A DNA stretch of 64,000 bases from Brenneria nigrifluens DSM 30175 = ATCC 13028. Lineage in GTDB: Bacteria > Pseudomonadota > Gammaproteobacteria > Enterobacterales > Enterobacteriaceae. Made by a program: the position numbers and the translations under genes. The stretch spans positions 1,922,001 through 1,986,000 of the forward strand of contig NZ_CP034036.1 in the NCBI RefSeq assembly GCF_005484965.1. Direction: 5' to 3'. Below are positions 25,879 through 34,773 of the stretch, in pieces; position 1 is the first letter of the stretch; each line of letters opens with the position of its first letter. A model generated the notes under the pieces. It was given only the letters and a program-made list of their open reading frames with translations, was not told the DNA's origin and did not search any database.

Positions 25879-26694
25879 ATGGCTATTACTCGTGCCGCCG
25901 CTGGCGCCTATAAGGAAAATTTATCCGGATTAAATTTAGAGGTTAATCACGTCAGCCACGCGTTTACCCTGGAAGGCACTATTCTGCCGGTACTGAGCGA
26001 TGTCTCTATTTCGGTGGCGCCGGGTGAGTTTATCGCGCTGCTGGGGCCTTCCGGCTGCGGCAAGTCTACCTTGCTGCGCCTGATCGCCGGTCTGGAAAAA
26101 CCGTTGCAAGGGCAACTGCTGGCCGACGGAGAGCCCATCACCCGGCCCGATCCCTCCAGGGTGGTGGTGTTTCAGGATCCGACGCTCTATCCGTGGCGCA
26201 CCGTCTGGCAGAACGTCGCGCTGGGGCTTCAGGCGCGCGGGGAACTGGATGAGGCGGGGAAACAGCGCGTCGATCGCTTTTTGCAGCATGTCGGTCTGGA
26301 TCAGTTCGCCCGCGCCTGGCCGCGCCAGCTATCGGGAGGAATGGCGCAACGCGCCTCGCTGGCCAGGGCGTTGGTGAACAAGCCGCGCCTGCTGATTCTG
26401 GATGAGCCCCTGGGCAAACTGGATTCCCTGACCCGTATTCGCATGCAGGGGGAGTTGCTTAGTCTGTGGCAGGAAAGCGGCTACAGCGCGCTAATGGTGA
26501 CGCACGATGTGGAAGAGGCGCTGTTGCTGGCCAATAAAGTGGTCGTTTTCAGCCCGCGCCCGGCGCGTATTCTGCAAACCATCGAGGTGACCTTACCTTA
26601 TCCGCGCCGCCGTAACGATCCTCAGCTGGTTGAGCTGCGTACCCAGGTGCTGGAATTACTGGGAATGGAAGACAATATTGAACCGACCGCGTAA
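25879..26694 (+). CDS. ABC transporter ATP-binding protein, SsuB/TauB-like
   Basis: About 271 residues. Walker A GPSGCGKST, Q-loop VVFQDPTLYPWRTVWQNVALGL, signature LSGGMAQRASLARAL, Walker B LLILDEPLGKLD and switch VMVTHDVEEAL-type histidine are intact. The WRTVWQNV form is typical of nitrate/sulfonate/taurine importers. The frame begins at an ATG at 25852, but GGGAG before the 25879 ATG makes the latter my choice. It energises the importer whose membrane and binding parts are divergent. The OsmC gene follows 20 bp on. Confidence 0.87.
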   Translation: MAITRAAAGAYKENLSGLNLEVNHVSHAFTLEGTILPVLSDVSISVAPGEFIALLGPSGCGKSTLLRLIAGLEKPLQGQLLADGEPITRPDPSRVVVFQDPTLYPWRTVWQNVALGLQARGELDEAGKQRVDRFLQHVGLDQFARAWPRQLSGGMAQRASLARALVNKPRLLILDEPLGKLDSLTRIRMQGELLSLWQESGYSALMVTHDVEEALLLANKVVVFSPRPARILQTIEVTLPYPRRRNDPQLVELRTQVLELLGMEDNIEPTA

Positions 26695-26714
26695 TATTTT
26701 AACAAGGAGTGACG

Positions 26715-27245
26715 ATGAGCGATCTGAATGAATATCTGGCGCAAAAAAGGGCGGCGCTGTTAATTCGTAATGCCCGCGACCCGGCAGCGATAAAACCGGA
26801 GACGATTACCGCCCGCGCCACGGCGGAAGGTCGCAGCGGGATTCGGCATATTCGTATTCGCGAACATCATATTATCAGCGACAGCCCGCCGGATTTCGCC
26901 GGATATAATCTTGGACCCGCTTCCCCGGAAATTTTTATCGGTTCGTTATCCAGCTGTCTGACGCATATATTTCTGATTCATGCGGCAGATCGACAAATTC
27001 CGCTTTCCCGACTGGAAGTTGAAGTGCAGGCGGATGTTGATTTACGCGCCGGAAAGGAGGGTTATGAAGATATTCCCTTTTATCCTTTTAACCTGCGCTA
27101 TACGGTGGAAATAGATTCGTCGGCCGATGAAGCGGAAATTACCGCTCTGCATCAGGCGGTGGAAACCTGGTGTCCGGTGCTGAATCTGATTAAACGGCCG
27201 CAGCCGCTGGAGGGGACTATCCGCTATCGGCACGTCGCCGCCTGA
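26715..27245 (+). CDS. OsmC/Ohr-family protein
   Basis: 176 residues from the ATG at 26715 (AAGGAG five bases upstream; a GTG at 26709 overlaps that site). Both redox cysteines of the OsmC/Ohr fold are present: Cys81 in SLSSCLTHIFL and Cys153 in TWCPVLN. Such proteins reduce organic peroxides or act on related thiol chemistry. Being downstream of an ABC importer ATPase, it probably serves the imported compound rather than general stress. It is not the classical OsmC: the N terminus differs and the context is transport. Confidence 0.8.
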   Translation: MSDLNEYLAQKRAALLIRNARDPAAIKPETITARATAEGRSGIRHIRIREHHIISDSPPDFAGYNLGPASPEIFIGSLSSCLTHIFLIHAADRQIPLSRLEVEVQADVDLRAGKEGYEDIPFYPFNLRYTVEIDSSADEAEITALHQAVETWCPVLNLIKRPQPLEGTIRYRHVAA

Positions 27246-27253
27246 CGGAAAAT

Positions 27254-27279
27254 GAAATGGAGCATTTCAGCTCCATTTC
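27254..27279. terminator. Hairpin between the OsmC-like gene and osmB
   Basis: GAAATGGAGC (27254-27263) and GCTCCATTTC (27270-27279) form a perfect ten-pair stem with a six-base loop. It lies between converging genes. The minus-strand side continues with ATTTTCC, so termination of osmB is likely, and readthrough from the plus strand may also be limited. Confidence 0.6.
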
Positions 27280-27307
27280 ATAAAAACGATGACGGTGATT
27301 TGGACGC

Positions 27308-27520
27308 TTAATCAACCTGGCGGCCGATAATCCCCCCGATAGCGGCGCCGCCCAGCGTGCCTAACGTGCCGCCGTCGGTTAAAATGGCCCCGCCGACCGC
27401 GCCTGCGCCCGCGCCAATCGCGGTATTACGGTCGCGCTTGGACATATTCGAGCAGCCGGCCAGCGCCACTGACAGTACGATGGCTAAAGCCGCGCTGGTA
27501 AATTGTTTGTTCAGTTTCAT
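27308..27520 (-). CDS. osmB: Osmotically inducible lipoprotein B
   Basis: 70 residues. A lipoprotein signal ends in the lipobox LAGC (Cys23). The mature part is a glycine-zipper: SKRDRNTAIGAGAGAVGGAI followed by GTLGGAAIGGIIGRQVD, close to E. coli OsmB. An outer-membrane-associated small lipoprotein of the osmotic and stationary-phase response. The start at 27520 follows GGGGAAAAT; a longer frame to 27547 is not family-like. In E. coli it adjoins yciH; here the ABC-OsmC module separates them. Confidence 0.95.
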   Translation of the reverse strand: MKLNKQFTSAALAIVLSVALAGCSNMSKRDRNTAIGAGAGAVGGAILTDGGTLGTLGGAAIGGIIGRQVD

Positions 27521-27852
27521 ATTTTCCCCTTTCACTCTCGGCCTCACTTTTTTTCAGTGAGGAAATATCGTAATGCAACACTTTTACCGCATTAAATAAG
27601 CGTACCGCGCCTTCCGTGGCCTGGTGACGAGTATAATCCTCGGTAAAAACCGCAACAGGTAAAAAATCTTAATTCCCTTACATTAGGATAACGATAGCAA
27701 CAATTGGTAAAGATGGTTGTTTTTTAGCCGCCGGAATGAAAATAAATATCGCGTTACAGCAGAACGCTGCCGGATCTTTAGCGATTTAGCCCATAGCGGC
27801 GCTGCCCAGCGGCCGGGAGAATGGCGTTAATACACCATTGAGAGGGCGGACG
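27521..27852. other. Divergent intergenic region osmB / araD
   Basis: About 330 bp holding the promoters of osmB (minus) and araD (plus). It is AT-rich around 27640-27760. I did not find a convincing AraC half-site or other named operator, and no gene beyond spurious short frames. Confidence 0.4.
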
Positions 27853-28548
27853 ATGTTAAATGAACTCAGGCAACGGGTACTGGAAGCCAATCTGGCATTG
27901 CCGCAACATCGCCTGGTGACCTTTACCTGGGGAAATGTCAGCGCGGTGGACAGGGCGCAAGGACTGATGGTGATTAAGCCGTCCGGGGTCGAGTATGCCG
28001 CGATGACCGTGGAGGATATGGTGGTGGTGGAACTGGAGAGCGGCAACGTGGTCGCCGGGACGAAAAAACCTTCTTCCGATACCGATACCCACCGGGTGCT
28101 GTACCTGGAGTTTCCCGCCATTGGCGGTATCGTTCACACCCATTCCCGCCATGCCACCATCTGGGCGCAGTCCGGCAGGGATATTCCCGCCTGGGGCACC
28201 ACCCACGCTGATTATTTTTATGGCGCCGTTCCCTGTACCCGTTTAATGACGGACGAAGAGATTAACGGGCGTTACGAATGGCAGACCGGCCGGGTCATTG
28301 TGGAAACCTTTCATTCCCGCCGGCTTTCCCCGACGGATATCCCGGCGGTGCTGGTAAATTCCCACGGCCCGTTTGCCTGGGGAAAAGACGCCGCCGGCGC
28401 CGTGCATAATGCCGTGGTGCTGGAGGAAATTGCCTATATGGGCCTATTCTCGCGCCAGTTGACGCCGGATCTGGGCGCCATGCAGCAAACGCTGCTGGAT
28501 AAACACTATCTACGCAAACACGGTAAAAACGCCTACTACGGGCAATAA
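27853..28548 (+). CDS. araD: L-ribulose-5-phosphate 4-epimerase
   Basis: 231 residues, the exact length of E. coli AraD, and very similar from MLNELRQRVLEANLALPQH to KHYLRKHGKNAYYGQ. Zinc-binding class II aldolase-fold motifs are clear: FTWGNVSAVD, IKPSGVEY, GIVHTHSRHATIWAQ (the zinc histidines) and TTHADYFYG. It converts L-ribulose 5-phosphate to D-xylulose 5-phosphate. The start at 27853 has GAGG upstream. araB, araA and araC are not adjacent, so it is a detached copy. UlaF/SgbE-type roles are possible but AraD similarity is higher. A strong terminator follows. Confidence 0.88.
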   Translation: MLNELRQRVLEANLALPQHRLVTFTWGNVSAVDRAQGLMVIKPSGVEYAAMTVEDMVVVELESGNVVAGTKKPSSDTDTHRVLYLEFPAIGGIVHTHSRHATIWAQSGRDIPAWGTTHADYFYGAVPCTRLMTDEEINGRYEWQTGRVIVETFHSRRLSPTDIPAVLVNSHGPFAWGKDAAGAVHNAVVLEEIAYMGLFSRQLTPDLGAMQQTLLDKHYLRKHGKNAYYGQ

Positions 28549-28556
28549 GCGCCACA

Positions 28557-28590
28557 ACAAAATCCCTCCGTTGCGGAGGGATTTTGTTTG
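28557..28590 (+). terminator. Rho-independent terminator of araD
   Basis: ACAAAATCCCTCCG pairs with CGGAGGGATTTTGT over a three-base TTG loop, ending in a T-rich tail. It is nine bases after the araD stop, and the symmetry lets it serve cstA on the other strand too. Confidence 0.9.
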
Positions 28591-28616
28591 CCGAGGCTGA
28601 ATACTAAACGCCTTGC

Positions 28617-30683
28617 TTAACCATGCGGCGCTTCCTCGCGGAATACGGCCGGCGTTTCTTGAGCCGTCGGCTGCTCGCTTTTCAGCGCGCGGCGGATGAT
28701 AAACAGCGCCGATATCAGCATGGTGACGGCAACCAGCATAAAGAACCCGCACAGCGCGGCGTTAATCTGGTTGCTGAACACGATGGTCTCCATATCTTTG
28801 ATGGTTTTGGCCGGGGCGATCAGCGTGCCTTGTTCAATACCGGCGGAGAAACGTCTGGCCTGAGCCAGAAAGCCGATGCTGGCCTGTTCATGGAAAATCT
28901 TCTGCCAGCCTGCGGTCATCGAGGTAATAAATAGCCAGATAGTGGGAAGGATGGTCACCCAGGCATAGCGCTGTTTCTTCATTTTGAACAGCACCACGGT
29001 GCCGAGAATCAACGCCATGGACGCCAGCATCTGGTTGCCGATGCCGAACAGCGGCCACAGGGTGTTGATGCCGCCCAGCGGATCGATAACCCCCTGATAG
29101 ACGAAAAAGCCCCAGCCGGAGACGGCGACGGTGGTGCCCGCCAGGTTGCCCAGCCACGAATGGCTGTTCGCCAGCCTGGGGATCACCACGCCCACCAGAT
29201 CCTGCACCATAAAGCGGCAGGCGCGGGTGCCGGCGTCCACGGCGGTCAGAATAAACAGCGCTTCAAAAAGGATGGCGAAGTGATACCAGAACGCCATCAT
29301 CGCCCGGCTGTTAAAGATTTCGGTAATGATGTAGGCCATCCCCACGGCGAAGGTGGGCGCGCCGCCCGCGCGGGACAGCACCGAGGCCTCGCCCACGTCT
29401 CTGGCAATCTCGGAAAGGGCTTCCGGCGTAATGACGAATCCCCAGCCGTTAATCACCTGCGAGGCATTTTCCACCGTGGTGCCGATCAGCGCCGCCGGCG
29501 AGTTCATGGCGAAATAAACGCCGGGTTCAATCACCGAGGCGCAGATTAACGCCATGATGGCCACAAAGGACTCCATCAGCATGGCGCCGTAGCCGATAAA
29601 ACGGATATGGCTCTCGCGCTCCACCAGTTTCGGCGTGGTGCCGCTGGAGACCAGCGCGTGGAAACCGGAAATCGCGCCGCAGGCGATAGTAATAAACAGG
29701 AAGGGAAACAGGCTGCCGGAGAATACCGGACCGCTGCCGTCGATAAAGCGGGAAACGGCGGGCATTTTCATCTCCGGCATGGCGAAGACGATGCCCACCG
29801 CCAGCCCGACGATAACGCCGATTTTCAGAAAGGTGGAGAGATAATCACGCGGCGCCAGCAGCAGCCACACCGGCAGCACGGAGGCGATAAAACCGTAAAT
29901 CACCAGCGCCCAGGTCAGCGAGGTGCCTTTTAAGGTGAAGAAGGGGCCCCAGTACGGATGCGCGGCGATATTGCCGCCATAGACAATCGCCAGCATCATC
30001 AGCACGAAACCGATAAGCGATATCTCGGCGATTTTTCCCGGACGCAGAAAGCGCATATAAACGCCCATAAACAGCGCGATCGGAATGGTCGCGGCAATGG
30101 TGAACAGTCCCCAGGGGCTGTCCGCCAGCGCTTTTACCACCACCAGCGCCAACGCCGACAGGATAATGATCATCACCCCCAGCGCCCCAAGCATGGTGAT
30201 CACCCCGGCAAAGGCGCCCAGCTCCTGCTTCGCCATTTCGCCCAGAGAACGCCCGTCGCGGCGGGTGGAGATAAACAGCACCAGGAAATCCTGCACCGCG
30301 CCGGCCAGCATCACGCCGACCAAAATCCAGATCGTACCGGGCAGAAAACCCATCTGCGCGGCGAGGATCGGGCCGACCAGCGGGCCGGCGCCGGCAATGG
30401 CGGCAAAATGGTGACCGAACAGCACCCATTTATTGGTGGGAACATAGTCCAGGCCGTCATTATGGCGCTCCGCCGGCGTCAGACGCCGGTCGTCGAGTTC
30501 AAAGACTTTCTTGGCGATAAACAGACTGTAGAAACGATAGGCAATGCTATAACAAGCTACGGATGCGACAACCAACCATACGGCATTCACGTGTTCACCG
30601 CGGCTCAGGGCCAGCATGGCGAACGCGATAGCCCCCGCCAATCCAACCAACAGCCAGATCACGATGCTCTTGACGTTATTCAT
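28617..30683 (-). CDS. cstA: CstA-family carbon-starvation transporter (peptide/pyruvate)
   Basis: 688 residues with about 16-18 hydrophobic segments. HNDGLDYVPTNKWVLFGHHFAAIAGAGPL and GFLPGTIWILVGV are the conserved CstA signature region (about residues 75-125). SGFHALVSSGTTPK and VDPLGGINTLWPLFGIGNQML-type segments follow. E. coli CstA (701) and BtsT (716) share them; ours lacks some C-terminal residues and resembles both, so the exact orthology is uncertain. It imports peptides or pyruvate under carbon limitation. GGAG lies eight bases before the ATG. Confidence 0.85.
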   Translation of the reverse strand: MNNVKSIVIWLLVGLAGAIAFAMLALSRGEHVNAVWLVVASVACYSIAYRFYSLFIAKKVFELDDRRLTPAERHNDGLDYVPTNKWVLFGHHFAAIAGAGPLVGPILAAQMGFLPGTIWILVGVMLAGAVQDFLVLFISTRRDGRSLGEMAKQELGAFAGVITMLGALGVMIIILSALALVVVKALADSPWGLFTIAATIPIALFMGVYMRFLRPGKIAEISLIGFVLMMLAIVYGGNIAAHPYWGPFFTLKGTSLTWALVIYGFIASVLPVWLLLAPRDYLSTFLKIGVIVGLAVGIVFAMPEMKMPAVSRFIDGSGPVFSGSLFPFLFITIACGAISGFHALVSSGTTPKLVERESHIRFIGYGAMLMESFVAIMALICASVIEPGVYFAMNSPAALIGTTVENASQVINGWGFVITPEALSEIARDVGEASVLSRAGGAPTFAVGMAYIITEIFNSRAMMAFWYHFAILFEALFILTAVDAGTRACRFMVQDLVGVVIPRLANSHSWLGNLAGTTVAVSGWGFFVYQGVIDPLGGINTLWPLFGIGNQMLASMALILGTVVLFKMKKQRYAWVTILPTIWLFITSMTAGWQKIFHEQASIGFLAQARRFSAGIEQGTLIAPAKTIKDMETIVFSNQINAALCGFFMLVAVTMLISALFIIRRALKSEQPTAQETPAVFREEAPHG

Positions 30684-30782
30684 AACAACGGCTCCTTCGT
30701 TACTCAGGAAGATGTGTAGCGCGAGTGTTAAGGCAATTTAACAATAGTGGGTTTGTTGCCGAAGAGAAGCGGGCGGATATGA

Positions 30783-30804
30783 AAATGTGAGCAACCATAA
30801 ATTT
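30783..30804 (-). promoter_or_regulatory. Possible CRP half-site upstream of cstA
   Basis: AAATGTGAGCAACCATAAATTT has one good CRP arm (AAATGTGA) and a poor second arm keeping only the outer ATTT, about 100-120 bp before the cstA start. CRP control of cstA is known in E. coli; the match here is weak. Confidence 0.25.
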
Positions 30805-30892
30805 CTGTAAAGAAATTTAAACGGTAGATACATTCCGGTATCAAGAAATGGGCGATGGAGAAATGAAAGAGATGTGATAAAAGAGCGCCTAC

Positions 30893-30923
30893 CGGTGACC
30901 GGTCCTCTGTAGACCGGTCACCG
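30893..30923 (-). terminator. Hairpin downstream of rnb
   Basis: CGGTGACCGGT (30893-30903) and ACCGGTCACCG (30913-30923) form a perfect eleven-pair stem with a nine-base loop, starting eight bases after the rnb stop. The minus strand then reads through GGCGCTCTTTTATC, giving a modest T tract. Confidence 0.7.
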
Positions 30924-30931
30924 CAGAAGAA

Positions 30932-32866
30932 CTATGCGGCGGGTTTGGCGATGATGCTGCGGGTGGCGAGGCGAACCTCGGCAATAAGCACATCCAGGGT
31001 ATCGCCCTGGCGGTAAACCTCTTCGCCTTTTACCAGCACCGTACCGTTCTCCTGGCTGCAAACCAGCTCGTCGCGCACCGCGTGGACAAAGGAGGAGGGA
31101 ATAAACGCCACCGCGCCGTTATCCAGCAGGCGAACGCGCAGGCCGCCGCGGGTGACATCGATGATTTCCGCCGGGAAGCGGGTAGCGGTGCCGGCCTTAT
31201 CATTCAGGAAACGGGCATAGAGCCAGTCGCCGACGTCCCGCTCGGCCATGCGGTTAAGGCGGCGGCGCTCGGCGAGCTGCACGGTCACCTCATCCTGCGG
31301 TTTCTCCGCCGGCTGCCCGGCGATCAGCGCTTTCAGCAGGCGGTGGTTGACCATATCGCCATACTTACGGATGGGCGAGGTCCAGGTGGCGTAGGCTTCC
31401 AATCCCAGCCCGAAATGCGGCCCCGGCGTGGTGCTGACTTCGGCGTATGACTGGAAGCGGCGGATGCGGCTGTCCAGGAACGGCGTGGGCTGCGCGTCCA
31501 GTTCGCGGCGCAGGGCGCAGAAACCGTCAAGGGTCAGCAACGACTGCGCATCGGTCCGCACGCCAAACGAATCCAGTACCGCCACCGCCTGTTCGACGGT
31601 CGCCGGGTCAAAGCCGTTATGGACGTTGTAGATGCCGAATCCCAGCCGGTCGCGCAGCACCACGGCCGCGCAGACGTTGGCGGCGATCATCGCCTCTTCG
31701 ACGATGCGGTTGGCGATGCGCCGCGGTTCGACGACGATATCCAGCACTTCGCCTTTATCTCCCAGCAGGAAGCGGTAGTCCGGGCGGTCTCTGAATACCA
31801 GCGCATGCGTCTTGCGCCATTCGCCGCGCGCCAGACAGACGCGGTGCAGCAGGCGAATTTGCTGTGCAATGGCATCGCTCGGCGGCTGCCATTGGCCTTG
31901 TTGCTCCAGCCAGTCGGATACGTCGTCATAGGCCAGCTTGGCTTTGGATTCGATCCAGGCGGCGAAGAAGTGAATATCGTCTCCCAGCGTGCCGTCGGCG
32001 GCGATGGTGACGCGGCAGGCGAGGACCGGGCGGCGTTCGTCGGCGCGCAGTGAACAGATATCGTCGGACAGTTGACGCGGCAGCATCGGAATATTGAAGC
32101 CGGGCAGGTAATTGGTAAAGGCGCGCTGGCGGGCGATATTATCCAGCTCGCTGCCGGCTTCGACGTAGGCGGTGGGATCGGCGATGGCGATAGTCAGCAG
32201 CAGCGAGCCGTCGCCGTTGTCCTGCACGTACAGCGCATCATCCATATCTTCGGTGCTGGCGCTGTCGATGGTGACGAAATTCAGGGCGGTGAGATCTTCG
32301 CGCACCAGCGCGCCATCGTTGAGCGCGCTGGTTGCGGCGTCAGGGGCCGCGCGTTCCAGATCATGGCGTGACAACGTCACCCACCACGGCGCCAGCGGAT
32401 CGTCGCCGGTGGTGATGTACTGGGTCAATTCGGCATGAAAACCGCGGTCGCCCTTGAGCGGATGGCGGCGCATTTCCGCCACCGCCCAGTCGCCGTCCTG
32501 AAACTGATGGCCGAGGTCGCGGGCGGGGCGGCAGCCGATGGCCTCTTTCAATAAAGGATGGTCGGGGATAATCGCCAAGCGATCGTCTTTTTTCTGAACG
32601 CGGCCGACAAAGCGGCTCAGGAAAGGCTCAATCAGCTTTTCAGGCTCGACGATTTCACGATCTTTTTCGGTGTGTAGCGTGGCGCTGATGCGGTCGCCGT
32701 GCATCACTTTTTTCATCTGCGGCGGCGGAATGAAATAGCTTTTTTGTCCGTCAGCTTCCAGAAAGCCAAACCCTTTGTCAGTGCCTTTGACGACACCTTC
32801 AACCCGTGGCGTCTGCGAATGAAGTTGCTGTTTTAGCTGTGCAAGCAGCGGATTATCTTGAAACAT
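30932..32866 (-). CDS. rnb: Exoribonuclease II
   Basis: 644 residues, the length of E. coli RNase II. It degrades mRNA processively from the 3' end. N-terminal cold-shock domains (KGTDKGFGFLEADGQKSYFIPP) precede the RNB catalytic domain with FVTIDSASTEDMDDALYV, which carries the metal-binding aspartates around residue 205. Next is NYLPGFNIPMLPRQLSDDICSL-type sequence (about 260), and a C-terminal S1 domain ends the protein. No obvious damage. In E. coli rnb lies close to fabI; here the PTS and flavoenzyme genes are inserted between them. Confidence 0.96.
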   Translation of the reverse strand: MFQDNPLLAQLKQQLHSQTPRVEGVVKGTDKGFGFLEADGQKSYFIPPPQMKKVMHGDRISATLHTEKDREIVEPEKLIEPFLSRFVGRVQKKDDRLAIIPDHPLLKEAIGCRPARDLGHQFQDGDWAVAEMRRHPLKGDRGFHAELTQYITTGDDPLAPWWVTLSRHDLERAAPDAATSALNDGALVREDLTALNFVTIDSASTEDMDDALYVQDNGDGSLLLTIAIADPTAYVEAGSELDNIARQRAFTNYLPGFNIPMLPRQLSDDICSLRADERRPVLACRVTIAADGTLGDDIHFFAAWIESKAKLAYDDVSDWLEQQGQWQPPSDAIAQQIRLLHRVCLARGEWRKTHALVFRDRPDYRFLLGDKGEVLDIVVEPRRIANRIVEEAMIAANVCAAVVLRDRLGFGIYNVHNGFDPATVEQAVAVLDSFGVRTDAQSLLTLDGFCALRRELDAQPTPFLDSRIRRFQSYAEVSTTPGPHFGLGLEAYATWTSPIRKYGDMVNHRLLKALIAGQPAEKPQDEVTVQLAERRRLNRMAERDVGDWLYARFLNDKAGTATRFPAEIIDVTRGGLRVRLLDNGAVAFIPSSFVHAVRDELVCSQENGTVLVKGEEVYRQGDTLDVLIAEVRLATRSIIAKPAA

Positions 32867-33063
32867 AGCGTCCAGAAATACGGTTATAAGTAGCTCGATT
32901 AGCGGCTGACAGTTTTACGCGAATCGGGGGCCGGCGGCAAGCTTGATGTGCGGATGATTGGCGTACGGATATTCCGTTCGGAATGCGCCGTGCCGGGGGC
33001 GATGGCGCAATAGCGCGGGACGAATTATTGAGGAAAATGTGACCAGGCGCAAACTGTGACTTT

Positions 33064-33085
33064 TTTGTCTAGTTGTATAGACAAA
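33064..33085. promoter_or_regulatory. Inverted repeat before the PTS gene, probable GntR (HutC-type) operator
   Basis: TTTGTCTA (33064-33071) and TAGACAAA (33078-33085) are exact inverted arms six bases apart, 55-75 bp before the PTS start. Inside, TGTATAGACA is the kind of TGT-N4-ACA box used by GntR/HutC regulators. Its complement TGTCTATACA differs by one base from the TGTCCATACA boxes upstream of the GntR gene. This supports control by the 36112-36861 regulator. Confidence 0.6.
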
Positions 33086-33139
33086 TAGCGCCCATTTTCC
33101 AGCTATTACTTAACCAGTAGCGGAAAACAGGAAGGGCGA

Positions 33140-34738
33140 ATGATGAAAGATTTGGGCAATAAGGTTCATGCTTTTGGCAAAGCGCTGATGATGCCGATTT
33201 CGGTGATCGCCGCCGCCGGGATTTTCCTGGGACTGGCGGCGGCGATGCAAAACCCGGCCATCACCGGCGATGCCTTCGCGGAGATGAAAACTCCCCAGTT
33301 GATCATCGGTTTTATTCGTCAGATTGCCGGCGCGCTGTTTGCCAACCTGCCGCTGTTTTTTGCCGTCGCCAGCGCCATCGGCCTGGCGAACGCCGAGAAG
33401 CCGACGGCGGCGTTCGCCGCGGTGATTGGCTTTATTTCCATGCACGTCGGGGTCAAGGCGACGCTGACCGCGCAAAATTTGACGCCCGCCACCACCGCCG
33501 TCGACGCGCTTACCGCGGCGGGGATGGATCATACCGCCGCGCTGATGTACGCCGCCGAATTCACCCAAACGCTGGGGATCTTCACCTATAACATGAGCGT
33601 ACTGGGCGGGGTGATCGCCGGGGTGCTCACCGCGCTGCTGCACAACCGCTTCTACACCATTGAACTGCCCACGGCCATCAGCTTTTTTGGCGGGCGGCGC
33701 TTTGTGCCCATCATTACGGTGGTGTGTTTGCCGCTGGTGGGCGTCGGGCTGGCGTTAATCTGGCCGACCATCGGCCAGGGCATCGCCTGGGTGGGGGAAC
33801 TGATCGGCCACAGCGGGCAGTACGGCGCGTTTCTGTACGGTTTTTCAGAACGCATTCTGATCCCGACCGGGCTGCATCATATTCTGAATGAAACGGTGCG
33901 TTTTACGCCGATTGGCGGCGTCGTCACCATCGATAATCAAACGGTGGTGGGCGCGCTGAATATTTTTAATGCGTCGCTGACGCATCCCGGCGTGGTGAGC
34001 GATGAAATCATCCGTGAAGCAACGCGGTTTCTCGCCCAGGGCAAGATCCCCATCATGATGTTTGGCCTGCCGGGGGCAGCGCTGGCGATGTATCGCTGCG
34101 CTCAGCCAAAGCATAAAAAACGGGTGAAGGCGCTGGTGCTGGCCGGGGCGCTGGCCTCGTTCACCACCGGCATCACCGAACCGCTGGAGTTCTGCTTTAT
34201 TTTTGTCTCGCCGCTTTTATATCTGATCCACGCCGCACTGAGCGGGCTCTCCTTTATGCTGATGTCCGTGCTGCATCTGATGATCGGCAATATTCAGGGC
34301 GGGGCGATCGATCTGGTGGTGTTCGGCGTGCTGGGCGGGGCGGAAACCCGCTGGTGGTATGCCGTGCTGCTGGGGGGGATATATTTCCCGCTTTATTACT
34401 TCACTTTCCGCTTCGTTATCAACCGTATGAACGTCGAAACGCCGGGACGGGAGTCGGAAGATCAGCCGCCGGAAGCCACCGCCGTCAGCGCCGACCAGCG
34501 TACGCAAAACATCATCACCGGACTGGGCGGCGAGAGCAATATCGCCGAGGTGGATTGCTGCTTTACCCGTCTGCGCGTGCAGGTAAAAGACATGGCGCTG
34601 GTGGTGGACAAGACCTTGATGACCACCGGCGCCAACGGCATCAAGCGGGTTAACGAGCACAACATCCAGGTTATTTACGGTCCGAAAGTGGAGAAAATCG
34701 CCAATGACGTCAAAAGCGCGCTTGGCGTGACAGGGTAA
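33140..34738 (+). CDS. PTS EIICB component, alpha-glucoside type
   Basis: 532 residues: an EIIC membrane domain (about 1-430), a linker and an EIIB domain. In EIIC, the FSERILIPTGLHHILNETVRF and FTTGITEPLEFCFIFVSPLLY segments (about 235-255 and 340-360) are the sugar-binding region. In EIIB, EVDCCFTRLRV places the phosphorylated cysteine at Cys474. No EIIA domain is present, so phosphate probably comes from the glucose EIIA (Crr). The downstream GH4 enzyme points to an alpha-glucoside such as maltose or a sucrose isomer imported as its 6-phosphate. An adjacent ATG at 33143 is equally possible as the start. Confidence 0.9.
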   Translation: MMKDLGNKVHAFGKALMMPISVIAAAGIFLGLAAAMQNPAITGDAFAEMKTPQLIIGFIRQIAGALFANLPLFFAVASAIGLANAEKPTAAFAAVIGFISMHVGVKATLTAQNLTPATTAVDALTAAGMDHTAALMYAAEFTQTLGIFTYNMSVLGGVIAGVLTALLHNRFYTIELPTAISFFGGRRFVPIITVVCLPLVGVGLALIWPTIGQGIAWVGELIGHSGQYGAFLYGFSERILIPTGLHHILNETVRFTPIGGVVTIDNQTVVGALNIFNASLTHPGVVSDEIIREATRFLAQGKIPIMMFGLPGAALAMYRCAQPKHKKRVKALVLAGALASFTTGITEPLEFCFIFVSPLLYLIHAALSGLSFMLMSVLHLMIGNIQGGAIDLVVFGVLGGAETRWWYAVLLGGIYFPLYYFTFRFVINRMNVETPGRESEDQPPEATAVSADQRTQNIITGLGGESNIAEVDCCFTRLRVQVKDMALVVDKTLMTTGANGIKRVNEHNIQVIYGPKVEKIANDVKSALGVTG

Positions 34739-34773
34739 CCTTTTTTTTCAATCAAATGAAATAGGATAAGGCT

